Assembly (NCBI RefSeq): GCF_003611675.1
Contig: NZ_RAWA01000004.1
Span: 1 to 64,000 of the forward strand
DNA: 64,000 nt
Source: Corallococcus sp. CA053C
GTDB lineage: Bacteria > Myxococcota > Myxococcia > Myxococcales > Myxococcaceae
Direction: 5' to 3'
Position numbers and translations under genes: made by a program. The notes under the pieces are model-generated. The model saw only the letters and a program-made list of their open reading frames with translations, had not been told where the DNA came from and did not search any database. Positions 1 through 8,536 of this stretch are shown in pieces (position 1 is the first letter of the stretch; each line of letters begins with the position of its first letter).

Positions 1-3000
1 ACCCTGCACTTCCCCCCCGAGCTCCCCATCTCGAGCCGGGTGGAGGACATCACCGCGGCCATCACCGCCCATCAGGTGGTCATTGTCGCGGGGGCCACCG
101 GATCGGGGAAGACGACGCAGCTGCCGAAAGTCCTGCTCGCCATGGGACGCGGCCGCCCGCGCCAGATTGCCGTCACCCAGCCCCGGCGCATCGCCGCGAC
201 GAGCGTGGCGGCGCGCGTGGCTCGCGAGCTCGGCACGGAGCTGGGCACGGACGTCGGCTACCAGATTCGCTTCGAGGACCGCTCGTCCCGGCGGACGGCC
301 GTGAAGTTCATGACCGACGGGGTCCTGCTCGCGCAGATTCACAGCGACCCGCTCCTGAGCCGCTACGACACGGTCGTGCTCGACGAAGCCCACGAGCGCA
401 GCCTCACCATCGACTTCCTGCTCGGGTGGCTCAAGCGCATCCTCCCCAGGCGCCCCGACCTCAAGGTCGTGGTGAGCTCGGCCACCATCGAGACCGAGCG
501 CTTCTCCCAGTTCTTCGGCGGGGCTCCGGTCATCCAGGTGGAGGGCCGTACCTTCCCGGTGGACGTGCTCTACGAGCCGCCCCCCGAGGACGCCGAGCTC
601 GCCGACGCCGTCGCCGATTCGGTGGCGAACGTGCTCTCACTCGACCCGGACGGCGACGTCCTCGTGTTCCTCCCCGGGGAGCGGGAGATCCGCGAGACCG
701 AGAACGCCCTGAACGCGCGCAAGCTGCGCGGCACGGTGGTGCAGCCCCTGTATTCGCGCCTGTCGGCCTCCGAGCAGTCGCGCGTCTTCGCCACCCTCCC
801 CGAGCGCCGGGTCATCCTCGCCACCAACGTCGCGGAGACGTCCGTCACCATCCCCGGCATCGTGTACGTCGTGGACACGGGGGTGGCGCGCCTGTCGCGC
901 TACGACCCGCGCTCGGGCACCACGCGCCTGCACATCGAGCCGGTCTCCCAGGCCAGCGCCGACCAGCGCAAGGGGCGCTGCGGCCGCGTGCGCGAGGGCA
1001 TCTGCGTGCGCCTCTACGACGAGCCAGGCTTCACCACGCGGCCCGCCTTCACCGACCCGGAGATCAAACGCACCGGGCTCGCGGGGGTCATCCTGCGGAT
1101 GAAGTCCCTCGGCCTCGGTGACGTCGAGGACTTCCCCTTCCTCGACCCGCCCCAGCCGAAGGCCATCGCCGAGGGCTGGCGGGTGCTCGAGGAGCTCGGG
1201 GCCGTCGAGGGCAAGGAGCGCACCTTGACGCCGCTCGGGCACCAGCTCGCGCGCTTCCCGGTGGACCCGCGCATCGCGCGGATGATTCTGGCCGGCGCCG
1301 AGTACGGGTGCCTGGACGAGGTGCTCATCGTCGCCGCGGCGCTCAACCTGCAGGACCCGCGCGAGCGGCCCCGGGAGCTCGCGCAGAAGGCGGACGAGTT
1401 GCACCGGCGCTTCCGTGACGAGCACTCGGACTTCACGGGGCTGCTCAAGCTGTGGGCGTTCGTGAGCGAGGCCGAGGGCCGGGGGACGTCCCATCTGCGG
1501 CGCGTGTGCCGGGACAACTTCCTGTCCTTCCTGCGGGTGCGCGAGTGGCGGGACGTCCAGCGCCAGCTCGAGGAGACCGTCCGCGAGCTGCGCCTGCCGC
1601 GCAAGGGCCGGGGCGCCCCGGCGCGCGGGGAAGTCCTGCACCAGGCGCTCCTCACCGGGCTGCTGTCCCGCATCGGCCAGTGGAATCCAGAGCAGCGCCA
1701 CTTTACAGGCGCGAAGCAGACGCGCTTCATGGTCCACCCCTCGTCGGCACTCGGGAAGAAGCCCCCTGCCTGGGTGATGGCGTTCGAGCTCGTGGAGACG
1801 TCCCAGCTGTTCGCGCGCACCGTGGCGAAGCTCGACCCGGAGTGGCTCGCGGCGGCGGCCCCCCACCTGCTCAAGCGCAGCTACTCCGACCCGCACTGGT
1901 CGGAGAAGTCCGCGCGCGCCATCGTGAAGGAGAACGCGACCCTCTTCGGGCTCCAGGTCTTCAAGGAGCGCCCCGTACCCCTGGCCAACACGGACCCCGC
2001 CGAGGCACGGCTGATGTTCCTCGAGCATGCCCTGGTGCGCGGCGAGTACCGCACCCGGGGGGCGTTCCAGGAGGAGAACCGCGAGGTGCTCGAGCGCGTG
2101 GCGCGCCTGCGGGACAAGGCCCGGCGCAGCGAGCTGCTCGACAGCGAGGCGCTGCTGACGTTCTTCGACGAGCGCGTCCCGGCGGACGTGACGGACGGAG
2201 CGGGCTTCGAGGCCTGGCGCCGCAAGGCCGAGGCGGCCGACCCCGACGTGCTCATCCTCACGATGGAGGATGCCCTCTCGCACGACCCGGGCCTGTCCCC
2301 GGCGCACTACCCGGATGCCATCACCCTGCACGGCGCGTCCGTGCCGGTGACGTACACCTTCGACCCCTCGGCCGACGACGACGGCATCACCCTGAGCGTG
2401 CCGCTGCTGCTGCTCGCCCAGCTGGTCCCGGGTGAGCTCGACTGGACCATCCCCGGGTGGCAGCGGGAGAAACTCACCGCCCTGCTCGAGCAGGTCCCCC
2501 GCGCGCAACGCAAACAGCTGGGACCATTGCCGGACCTGGTCGACCGTCTCGAGAAGGAACTGGTGCCCTTCCGCGGGCCGATGCTCCCAGCGCTCGCGCG
2601 TGCGGTGTCCCGGCTGTGCGGCGTGGACGTGCCCGAGGAGTCCTTCCGGGCGGATGTCGTGGCGCCGTACCTGCGCATCACGCTCCGGGTACTCGACGAG
2701 CGGGGAAAGGAGCTCGCGCGCAGCCGCGACGCCGACGCGCTGCTGGAGCAGCACGGGGGACGTGCACGGGCGGCGCTGCGCAGCGTGGCACCGACTTCGG
2801 ACTGGGAGCGCAAGGGGCTGACCGCCTGGACCTTCGGCGAGCTGCCCCCCGTGGTCACCCGGCGGGTCGGCGGGCTCGAGGTGCGCAGCTACCCCGCGCT
2901 CGTCGACCGGGGCGCTGCCGTGGACCTGGTGCTGCTCGAGACCTCCTCCGCTGCCGACGCGGCCACGCGCACGGGGGTCCGCCGGCTCCTGATGCTCGCC

Positions 3001-3669
3001 GCGCGCGGACACGTGGCCGTCAGCGCCGCGCGCATGCCGCTGCCCTTCCCGTCCCTGGACGGCGCGCCGCCCGCGCGGGGCCAGGCCGATGCCTTCCGGG
3101 CGCTCGTCCTCGCACGCAGCGTCGACGATGCGTTCAAGCTCGCACCGGGTGCGCCGCTGCCCCGCACGAAGGCGGCCTTCGAGGCCCTGGTCCAGGAGGG
3201 CTCACCGCGCATCGAGCAGGCGGCCCGGGACTGGGCGAACGCCGTCGTCGTCACCTCCGCGGAGCTCGCGGAGACGCTCGCTGCACTCAAGGCAGCATCC
3301 AAGGGACCGAGCGGCGCGGCGGCCGTGCGGGACATCCGCTCGCAGCTCGGGCAGCTGTTCCCCGCGAAGCTCATCGAGTGGATCCCCTTGATGCGCCTGC
3401 TGAACTACTCGCGCTACCTCCGCGCGGCCCAGGCACGGCTGTCGCGTGCGGTGGCGAACCCCGCCAAGGACGCAGGGAAGGCCGCGCCCTTCACCCCCCT
3501 GTGGGAGGCCTTCCTCGCCAGGTGCGCCACCGTGCGTGACCAGGAGGCGGCGCAGGAGCTGCGGTGGGCCTTCGAGGAGCTCCGCGTGGCCATCTTCGCT
3601 CCAGAGGTGACGACGCCCGTGTCGGTGACGGTGGCGAAGGTCGGCGCTGCCCTCGCGGCGCTGCGCTAG
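1..3669 (+). CDS. hrpA: ATP-dependent RNA helicase HrpA, 5' end outside window
   Basis: DEAH-box RNA helicase of the HrpA type. The reading frame is open from the first base, and the residues before the GTG at 40 (FPPELPISSR) match the usual HrpA N-terminus, so the gene starts upstream. Visible motifs: P-loop GATGSGKTTQ (91-120), DEAH box (382-393), SATIE after about 480, and the motif VI region QRKGRCGR near 965. The HA2/OB region follows and a long C-terminal part resembles the DUF3418 extension typical of bacterial HrpA. Over 1,220 residues are present, close to the roughly 1,300 of full-length homologues. The family unwinds RNA and acts on stalled or colliding ribosomes. A tRNA 3' remnant lies about 50 bp after the stop. 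Confidence 0.95.
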   Translation, partial: TLHFPPELPISSRVEDITAAITAHQVVIVAGATGSGKTTQLPKVLLAMGRGRPRQIAVTQPRRIAATSVAARVARELGTELGTDVGYQIRFEDRSSRRTAVKFMTDGVLLAQIHSDPLLSRYDTVVLDEAHERSLTIDFLLGWLKRILPRRPDLKVVVSSATIETERFSQFFGGAPVIQVEGRTFPVDVLYEPPPEDAELADAVADSVANVLSLDPDGDVLVFLPGEREIRETENALNARKLRGTVVQPLYSRLSASEQSRVFATLPERRVILATNVAETSVTIPGIVYVVDTGVARLSRYDPRSGTTRLHIEPVSQASADQRKGRCGRVREGICVRLYDEPGFTTRPAFTDPEIKRTGLAGVILRMKSLGLGDVEDFPFLDPPQPKAIAEGWRVLEELGAVEGKERTLTPLGHQLARFPVDPRIARMILAGAEYGCLDEVLIVAAALNLQDPRERPRELAQKADELHRRFRDEHSDFTGLLKLWAFVSEAEGRGTSHLRRVCRDNFLSFLRVREWRDVQRQLEETVRELRLPRKGRGAPARGEVLHQALLTGLLSRIGQWNPEQRHFTGAKQTRFMVHPSSALGKKPPAWVMAFELVETSQLFARTVAKLDPEWLAAAAPHLLKRSYSDPHWSEKSARAIVKENATLFGLQVFKERPVPLANTDPAEARLMFLEHALVRGEYRTRGAFQEENREVLERVARLRDKARRSELLDSEALLTFFDERVPADVTDGAGFEAWRRKAEAADPDVLILTMEDALSHDPGLSPAHYPDAITLHGASVPVTYTFDPSADDDGITLSVPLLLLAQLVPGELDWTIPGWQREKLTALLEQVPRAQRKQLGPLPDLVDRLEKELVPFRGPMLPALARAVSRLCGVDVPEESFRADVVAPYLRITLRVLDERGKELARSRDADALLEQHGGRARAALRSVAPTSDWERKGLTAWTFGELPPVVTRRVGGLEVRSYPALVDRGAAVDLVLLETSSAADAATRTGVRRLLMLAARGHVAVSAARMPLPFPSLDGAPPARGQADAFRALVLARSVDDAFKLAPGAPLPRTKAAFEALVQEGSPRIEQAARDWANAVVVTSAELAETLAALKAASKGPSGAAAVRDIRSQLGQLFPAKLIEWIPLMRLLNYSRYLRAAQARLSRAVANPAKDAGKAAPFTPLWEAFLARCATVRDQEAAQELRWAFEELRVAIFAPEVTTPVSVTVAKVGAALAALR

Positions 3670-3716
3670 AAGCGGGTAACTGCGCGTCCTGATCAAGGGT
3701 TTCCCATCTCCCTGCC

Positions 3717-3742
3717 TGCGGGTTCGAGTCCCGCTCCCGGCA
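3717..3742 (+). pseudogene. tRNA 3'-end remnant (T arm plus acceptor strand)
   Basis: A perfect 5-bp T stem GCGGG (3718-3722) and CCCGC (3730-3734) encloses the loop TTCGAGT, followed by a seven-base acceptor strand TCCCGGC and an A. The matching 5' acceptor strand GCCGGGA and a convincing D arm or anticodon arm are not found upstream, where hrpA coding sequence runs to 3669. It is therefore read as the 3' fragment of a tRNA gene, the piece commonly left by integrative elements, rather than a working tRNA. Confidence 0.55.
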
Positions 3743-3830
3743 CACCCTGCATCCGATGCCCTCCAGACGACGGCCCCACCCCTTGCCACCGGGTGGCCGG
3801 CAGGGGGATGACTGTCGGCAGGAGTGCCCC

Positions 3831-4658
3831 ATGTCCCAGCAAGCCCACCGCCCCGCGCCACCCACCGCCGACGAGACGACCGACGCGCCCGAGCCCGTGG
3901 CCGCGGAGACGGCGGAGGCGTTTCCCCCACTCGCGGCCCTGCTGGCCCAGGTGAAATCACCTGGGATGGTGCGCGCGGACATCGACGCGCTCATCGCGGC
4001 GATGGGCCGTGCTCCCACCGCGGACGAGTCGCTCCGGGAGCGGGCGGACCTGCTGCTGGGATTGATGTCGCGCGACAATCCCGTGGGCAAGTACCGGGGG
4101 GAGAACTGGACGACGGTGCGTCAGGCGGCCAAGGCCGCCCTGCTGGCCCTGGGGTATCCGTACGCGCTGGAGCTGCCGCCCGAAATGGTGGAGTCGTACC
4201 CATCCGCGCCCCCCGTCGACGACAGCACACGTCCGGGACCGGGCCCCGGTGCAGGAAGCGTCGTCGTCACGTTGCTGTCCTCGCTGTACCAGACGGGCCT
4301 CTTCAGCCTGCTCGTGACGTTCACCGGCGCCAGGCGGATCGACTGGGACTCCCCACTGGAGCAATCCCTCATCCTCGGGATGGTGGGGGTGTGGCTTCCC
4401 GCGCTGTGCTCCTTCCTTGGCCACAGCCTGGGGAAGCGATGGCTGCAAGTCATTGGCGCGGTGGGGCTGTGGTTGCTGTTCGCCGGATGGGGACTGGCGA
4501 GCCTCGCGGGCACGGCCTCCTTGGGCCCCGGCAGCCTCCTGCTGCTGCCCTGGCACCTGGCACTGTGGGCCGCCATCGTGATGCGCCCGGTCCCGGAGAA
4601 GACGGAGACCGGGGAAGCAGTTCCCACGGATCCTCCAGCGCCCACGCCTGAATCCTGA
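3831..4658 (+). CDS. Unknown membrane protein, copy 1 of a duplicated gene
   Basis: A 275 aa protein I do not recognise. The start is ATG 3831, with GGCAGGAG just upstream; an earlier in-frame ATG at 3756 gives an Arg/Pro-rich leader that looks non-coding. The N-terminal 130 residues are soluble and partly helical (residues 46-110 rich in Ala/Leu). A Gly/Pro linker follows (133-142), then four predicted membrane segments at about 143-165, 178-200, 205-227 and 234-251, and an acidic Pro/Thr tail. From residue 18 onward the DNA is repeated almost unchanged at 6667-7459. Copy 1 has the plausible start and ribosome site and is probably the parent. Confidence 0.6.
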   Translation: MSQQAHRPAPPTADETTDAPEPVAAETAEAFPPLAALLAQVKSPGMVRADIDALIAAMGRAPTADESLRERADLLLGLMSRDNPVGKYRGENWTTVRQAAKAALLALGYPYALELPPEMVESYPSAPPVDDSTRPGPGPGAGSVVVTLLSSLYQTGLFSLLVTFTGARRIDWDSPLEQSLILGMVGVWLPALCSFLGHSLGKRWLQVIGAVGLWLLFAGWGLASLAGTASLGPGSLLLLPWHLALWAAIVMRPVPEKTETGEAVPTDPPAPTPES

Positions 4659-4669
4659 CCGCGGCCCCA
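3883..4669 (+). repeat. 0.79 kb direct repeat, copy 1
   Basis: This stretch matches 6667-7459 with about a dozen substitutions by eye, plus one extra GAGCCC hexamer at the left edge of copy 2. It covers almost the whole membrane-protein gene and stops about 10 bp after its stop codon. No terminal inverted repeats or transposase are visible at either edge. Confidence 0.9.
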
Positions 4670-4882
4670 GGTGCGTCACGCGGCCCGGGCCGCGCTGTGC
4701 TCACTGTTCGGCCGCTCGAGTGCGGTAGAAGGCGGACATGCCGCCTCCGTGGACGCCTGACCGGCGTATTCCACATCCCGCCCTGGAGCACCTGGAGCGA
4801 AGACGCCGTGGAACCTCGTGAGGTTTGCCCGAGGCACCAGGCACCAGGGACGCCAGGCGACGCAGCAACTCCAACCCGGTGA

Positions 4883-5368
4883 AGAGCAGGTGCGTGGTGC
4901 CGTCCGGCAGCGGGCGCTTCATCGAACTACACCGCCGCCAACAATGTCTTCGATGCCTGGAGCGCCGCGGTGTACCCGGGAGGCAACAACGTGGGGCTTC
5001 TCTTCACCGATCCGACCCTGCCGGGCATCAACCTGCCCTACTCCCCTTACGTCCTGCCGAACAACGCGCAGTATGGAGGCAGCACGTGTGTCAACGTCGG
5101 CGCGGGCACCACGGGCCAGTTGTTCAAAGGCCCGGTCTCGAACTTCAACGGGACGCCGCCCGCCGGGTACGTCGACACGTACGCCGTCTCACCGGTGCTG
5201 TTCGAGGTGGGCGATGAAGGCGGTCCGGCATTCCTGAGCCCAACCACGGGAATGACGCACTACCTCATCGGCGTCAATGCGCGCGGTCCCAATGGCGAGA
5301 GCCTCATTTCAAGGACCGACGCTGGCGTGGCCACCTGGATTGCCAGCCAGGTCGCCGCCCACCCGTAA
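4883..5368 (+). pseudogene. C-terminal remnant of a secreted serine-protease-like protein
   Basis: The frame is open from 4883 to the stop at 5368 but has no good start; the first usable codon is a GTG at 4970 inside the fold. The translation (SNYTAANNVFDAW, then a Gly-rich stretch) ends with FEVGDEGGPAF followed by LIGVNARG and a final helix-like WIASQV. This resembles the end of a chymotrypsin-like protease, in which GDSGGP carries the catalytic Ser; here the Ser position is Glu. The N-terminal half with the His and Asp region is absent. Best read as a decayed, 5'-truncated gene in a region of rearrangement; a non-enzymatic protease homologue is possible. Confidence 0.45.
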
Positions 5369-5461
5369 GCGTGCATGGAGGAAGGGAGCCGAGAGCCACA
5401 ATGGGTCGCTCACCTCCGCGCCGGCTTGACTTCGCAGCAGGCGTGCGTTTCGGTCCGCGCC

Positions 5462-6274
5462 ATGCTCCCTTCATCCCCAACGCCCAGCTGGCCCGCCTGG
5501 GCCGAGAGCCTCCCAACCGAGGAAGGCGAGCAGGTGCTTGCGACCGGTGGCCCGTGGTTCATGGCGTATTTCGCCACGGTCATGTTGTCCTTGATGCTGC
5601 TGCCGACCGTGGTGGTTCCACTGTTGGCGGTCTGGTTCATCTGGGGACGGTCCGGAAAGTTCCTGCTCACGAGCCACCGCCTCATCTGGAAGCCGAATCT
5701 GGGCAAGACGGTCATCGTTCCCCGTGAGGCGCTGCGGACGTTGGAGATCAGCATCGGGACGCGATTCAAGAGCGTGCGTCTGCGGGGCGCGCAGAAGATT
5801 TCGATGCCACTGCTGTGGAAGTACAAGCAGCTCTGGGGTGGGCTGGTCCTGCTCCAGCACTGGACACCGCCTGCCGCGACGACTTCAACCGCGGCCTTCC
5901 AGGTAGGCTCGGCGTGGCTCGTGTCCGGACTCCACGTGCAGCCCGGTGCAGTGGTGATTCAGCCGAACGCCGTTCGTTTCTTCCCGGCGGAGTCCTCCGC
6001 GAACGTTGCGTCGGAGACGGGCGCCGCGCTGGCCGGGCTGGCGTTGGGCGCCATGCTCCGGACCCACCGGGCCCACTTTCCGGTGGAAGCCGCGTTGATG
6101 CTCGTTGCCAGGGCGAAGGCTGTCGAGCCCGAGCTCGACACGTTGAGCCACATCCTGCGGGGCGAGACCTGGCAGGGGCCACCCACCACACAAAAGCCCG
6201 CGGGAGCCGGTCGCACGCGGATGACCTACCAGCAGGGCAGTCGGAAGTTGACGTTCATGATGCCTGCGACATGA
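5462..6274 (+). CDS. Membrane-anchored protein, possible bacterial PH-like fold
   Basis: A 270 aa protein with no firm family. The start at ATG 5462 (MLPSSPTPSW) is preferred to an in-frame ATG at 5375 because the extra residues look random. A hydrophobic segment at about residues 33-60 (long run of Leu, Val and Met, ending in WFIWGR) should cross the membrane. It is followed by GKFLLTSHRLIWKPN and a beta-rich stretch, the layout of small bacterial PH/GRAM-like membrane proteins. The C-terminal third is Ala/Leu-rich and ends in a basic tail. It lies between two gene fragments, with no clear operon partner. Confidence 0.5.
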   Translation: MLPSSPTPSWPAWAESLPTEEGEQVLATGGPWFMAYFATVMLSLMLLPTVVVPLLAVWFIWGRSGKFLLTSHRLIWKPNLGKTVIVPREALRTLEISIGTRFKSVRLRGAQKISMPLLWKYKQLWGGLVLLQHWTPPAATTSTAAFQVGSAWLVSGLHVQPGAVVIQPNAVRFFPAESSANVASETGAALAGLALGAMLRTHRAHFPVEAALMLVARAKAVEPELDTLSHILRGETWQGPPTTQKPAGAGRTRMTYQQGSRKLTFMMPAT

Positions 6275-6291
6275 AACACATGCCTCAGGGT

Positions 6292-6665
6292 TCAACCCGC
6301 CAGGGGAATCACCTGAAGCTCTCGCTGGCAGGTCACGTAGAGCGCTCCGTCGTGCACGAGCAGCCCCCCCGATGTTGGCGTGCCCCAGGTCGTAGACGGC
6401 GAGACACTCGGTCGAATGGAGCGACGTCGCCGCGCACCGTGCTCTCGGCGAGCGCGTAGAGCGGCGCGGTCTCGAGCGTGCGCAGGTGCTCGCCGGTCCA
6501 CGCGTTCCACAGTTGCACGGTGCTGTCGCAGCTGATGGAGACAATGCGTTCATCCGCGACGAAGGCGGCGGTGCCTACCGGCTCGCCGTGCCCGACGAAG
6601 GTCTGGAGGCAGCGCCAGTCGCCGGAGTCCCAAAGGGCGAAGTCGCGAATCTTGTGGCCTTCCAG
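6292..6665 (-). pseudogene. WD40-repeat protein, 3' fragment with two frameshifts
   Basis: Reading the minus strand from 6665, the sequence encodes LEGHKIRDFALWDSGDW, then FVGHGEPVGTAAFVADERIV, then SCDSTVQLWNAWTGEH: typical WD40 blades with GH and LW/WD ends. Near 6390-6430 the frame breaks twice within about 30 bases; blade sequence continues as CLAVYDLGHANIG in one frame and SGGLLVHDGALYVTCQREL in another, ending at a stop at 6292. The 5' end is cut exactly where copy 2 of the 0.79 kb duplication begins, so the duplication probably truncated this gene. Confidence 0.65.
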
Positions 6666-7448
6666 AACGCGCCCGAGCCCGAGCCCGTGGCCGCGGAGAC
6701 GGCGGAGGCATTTCCCCCGCTCACGGCCCTGCTGGCCCAGGTGAAATCACCTGGGATGGTGCGTGCGGACATCGACGCGCTCATCGCGGCGATGGGCCGT
6801 GCTCCCACCGCGGACGAGTCGCTCCGGGAGCGGGCGGACCTGCTGCTGGGATTGATGTCGCGCGACAATCCCGTGGGCAAGTACCGGGGGGAGAACTGGA
6901 CGACGGTGCGTCAGGCGGCCAAGGCCGCCCTGCTGGCCCTGGGGTATCCGTACGCGCTGGAGCTGCCGCCCGACATGGTGGAGTCGTACCCATCCGCGCC
7001 CCCCGTCGACGACAGCACACGTCCGGGACCGGGCCCCGGGGCAGGAAGCGTCGTCGTCACGTTGCTGTCCTCGCTGTACCAGACGGGCCTCTTCAGCCTG
7101 GTCGCGACGTTCACCGGCGCCAGGCGGATCGACTGGGACTCCCCACTGGAGCAATCCCTCATCCTCGGGATGGTGGGGGTGTGGCTTCCCGCGCTGTGCT
7201 CCTTCCTTGGCCACACCCTGGGGAAGCGATGGCTGCAAGTCATTGGCGCGGTGGGGCTGTGGTTGCTGTTCGCCGGATGGGGACTGGCGAGCCTCGCGGG
7301 CACGGCCTCCTTGGGCCCCGGCAGCCTCCTGCTGCTGCCCTGGCACCTGGCACTGTGGGCCGCCATCGTGATGCGCCCGGTCCCGGAGAAGACGGAGACC
7401 GGGGAAGCAGCTCCCACGGATCCTCAAGCGCCCACGCCCGAATCCTGA
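6486..7448 (+). CDS. Unknown membrane protein, copy 2 with replaced N-terminus
   Basis: The frame is open from 6486, but only codons from about 6667 derive from the membrane-protein gene; earlier codons run antisense through the WD40 fragment and have no recognisable protein character. The duplicated part lacks the first 17-18 codons, the start and the ribosome site of copy 1. Copy 2 keeps all four membrane segments and the same stop context, with only a few amino-acid changes (for example LLVTF to LVATF and GHSLG to GHTLG). It may be translated from a chance start, or not at all; the low divergence implies a recent event. Confidence 0.45.
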   Translation: MLAGPRVPQLHGAVAADGDNAFIRDEGGGAYRLAVPDEGLEAAPVAGVPKGEVANLVAFQNAPEPEPVAAETAEAFPPLTALLAQVKSPGMVRADIDALIAAMGRAPTADESLRERADLLLGLMSRDNPVGKYRGENWTTVRQAAKAALLALGYPYALELPPDMVESYPSAPPVDDSTRPGPGPGAGSVVVTLLSSLYQTGLFSLVATFTGARRIDWDSPLEQSLILGMVGVWLPALCSFLGHTLGKRWLQVIGAVGLWLLFAGWGLASLAGTASLGPGSLLLLPWHLALWAAIVMRPVPEKTETGEAAPTDPQAPTPES

Positions 7449-7459
7449 CTGCGGCCCCA
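6667..7459 (+). repeat. 0.79 kb direct repeat, copy 2
   Basis: Near-identical to 3883-4669. Its left edge joins directly to the truncated WD40 fragment, and the hexamer GAGCCC is doubled at this junction. The right edge fades after GCGGCCCCA. Confidence 0.9.
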
Positions 7460-7540
7460 CGACCCACGGCGGAGGACGGGCGCGCGGGCACAGTGCGCAG
7501 GCTGCTCACACGAGTGTCGCAAGGGGTCTTCTGTCAACGG

Positions 7541-8062
7541 TCATCGCTTGCAGACCCTACAACCGAGGCCGCAGGACGTGGAGATGGTGCAGCAATAACC
7601 AGGGCTGGGCGTGCAGCAGTACTGCCACCTCCCGCACGTCACACAGCAGGTGATGCCCTGTTCGGAGGGCTCCGGGGCGGCCAGCGGATTGACGTCCAGG
7701 GCGCGCTCCTCGATGGTCGTCACCGCCACGTTGAAGGAGGCGCGGAAACCGCGGTGCAGCTGACCGTCGGCTTGCGCCTCGATGACCTCGATGGGGGCGG
7801 CCGAGTCCACGTCATAGGCGTTGTAGACCTTGTAGCGGACCGTCTCCGGCCCGATGACTTCCGGGACGATGCGGTAGGAGAGTTTCAGCGTCTCATGGGT
7901 GGCGCTGATCGCCTGGCCCTCCACGGCGCGAACGACGGCGCTTTCCCCCGTCTCGCTGTAGACCGTCATGTGGATGATCTTCTTGTGGATGGACGCCTCC
8001 GCATTGCCCATCACGAAGAACAGCGACACCAGCCCCACGAGCCTTGCAGTAGCCTTGAACAT
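7541..8062 (-). CDS. Secreted protein with Cys-rich C-terminal tail
   Basis: A 173 aa protein starting at ATG 8062 with a strong ribosome site (AAGGAGAC, 6 nt before the start). The frame extends further upstream but that part looks non-coding. Residues 1-22 (MFKATARLVGLVSLFFVMGN) form a signal peptide, probably cut after AEA. The middle is a beta-rich domain of about 110 residues. The last 38 residues hold ten Cys, with three CC pairs, spaced in a pattern that suggests disulfides or metal binding. I recognise no family. A disulfide-stabilised secreted protein is more likely than a modified peptide, because no modifying enzyme is adjacent. Confidence 0.6.
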   Translation of the reverse strand: MFKATARLVGLVSLFFVMGNAEASIHKKIIHMTVYSETGESAVVRAVEGQAISATHETLKLSYRIVPEVIGPETVRYKVYNAYDVDSAAPIEVIEAQADGQLHRGFRASFNVAVTTIEERALDVNPLAAPEPSEQGITCCVTCGRWQYCCTPSPGYCCTISTSCGLGCRVCKR

Positions 8063-8536
8063 GGACGTCTCCTTATTGCCTGTTGCCGTGCTCAAGACGC
8101 TGGCCGCGTCCCTTTCTTTGGCGGGGGGCTTCCGGGGACGCGTCCGCTGGAATTTCCGCTGGCATGCAGATCCGCGTTGAAGGGACTCCGCCCCTGCTTG
8201 AGCGCGCTCAACCACTCCTCTCGAAGTGCAATGTCGTCGGGCGTCATCGCCCGTCGCGAGGCCTCCCGTCACGTACGCCAAGACCCTCAAGCCAGCGTGA
8301 ACACCTCACTCAGGCGTACACGCCGAAGGTGTGTCAGCAGCCGACGGAAGTGTTGCAACAGGTGCCGCGCCTGTAATGGATTCAAGCGTGGAGCGCGCCA
8401 GCTTGAAGTCGTTCGTGCTGGCGCCAGCGACGACCGCTCGTCGAGCGAGCTGCGCTCAAGGCCCTGAGCACGAACGGCGTGATCCGCTGGTGCTCCAGCG
8501 TGACCTGGCACTACACTGTCAGCGCTGCTGGACGAC
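8063..8536. other. Intergenic stretch, no gene recognised
   Basis: 474 bp between the divergent Cys-rich protein and TetR genes. Short open frames exist on both strands but none has a ribosome site or recognisable protein. It should contain both promoters. GTGATCCG at 8479-8486 equals one half of the operator found before the SDR gene, but the other half is missing. Confidence 0.4.

Noticed and set aside
3717-3742. A functional tRNA gene
   Set aside because: Only the T arm and 3' acceptor strand can be paired; no 5' acceptor or anticodon arm is present upstream.
7541-8062. The Cys-rich protein as a lanthipeptide-type precursor
   Set aside because: It has a signal peptide and a folded domain, and no modifying enzyme or exporter is adjacent.
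8063-8290. An N-terminal extension of the Cys-rich protein up to 8290
   Set aside because: The ATG at 8062 has a strong ribosome site and starts a perfect signal peptide; the extension is compositionally random.
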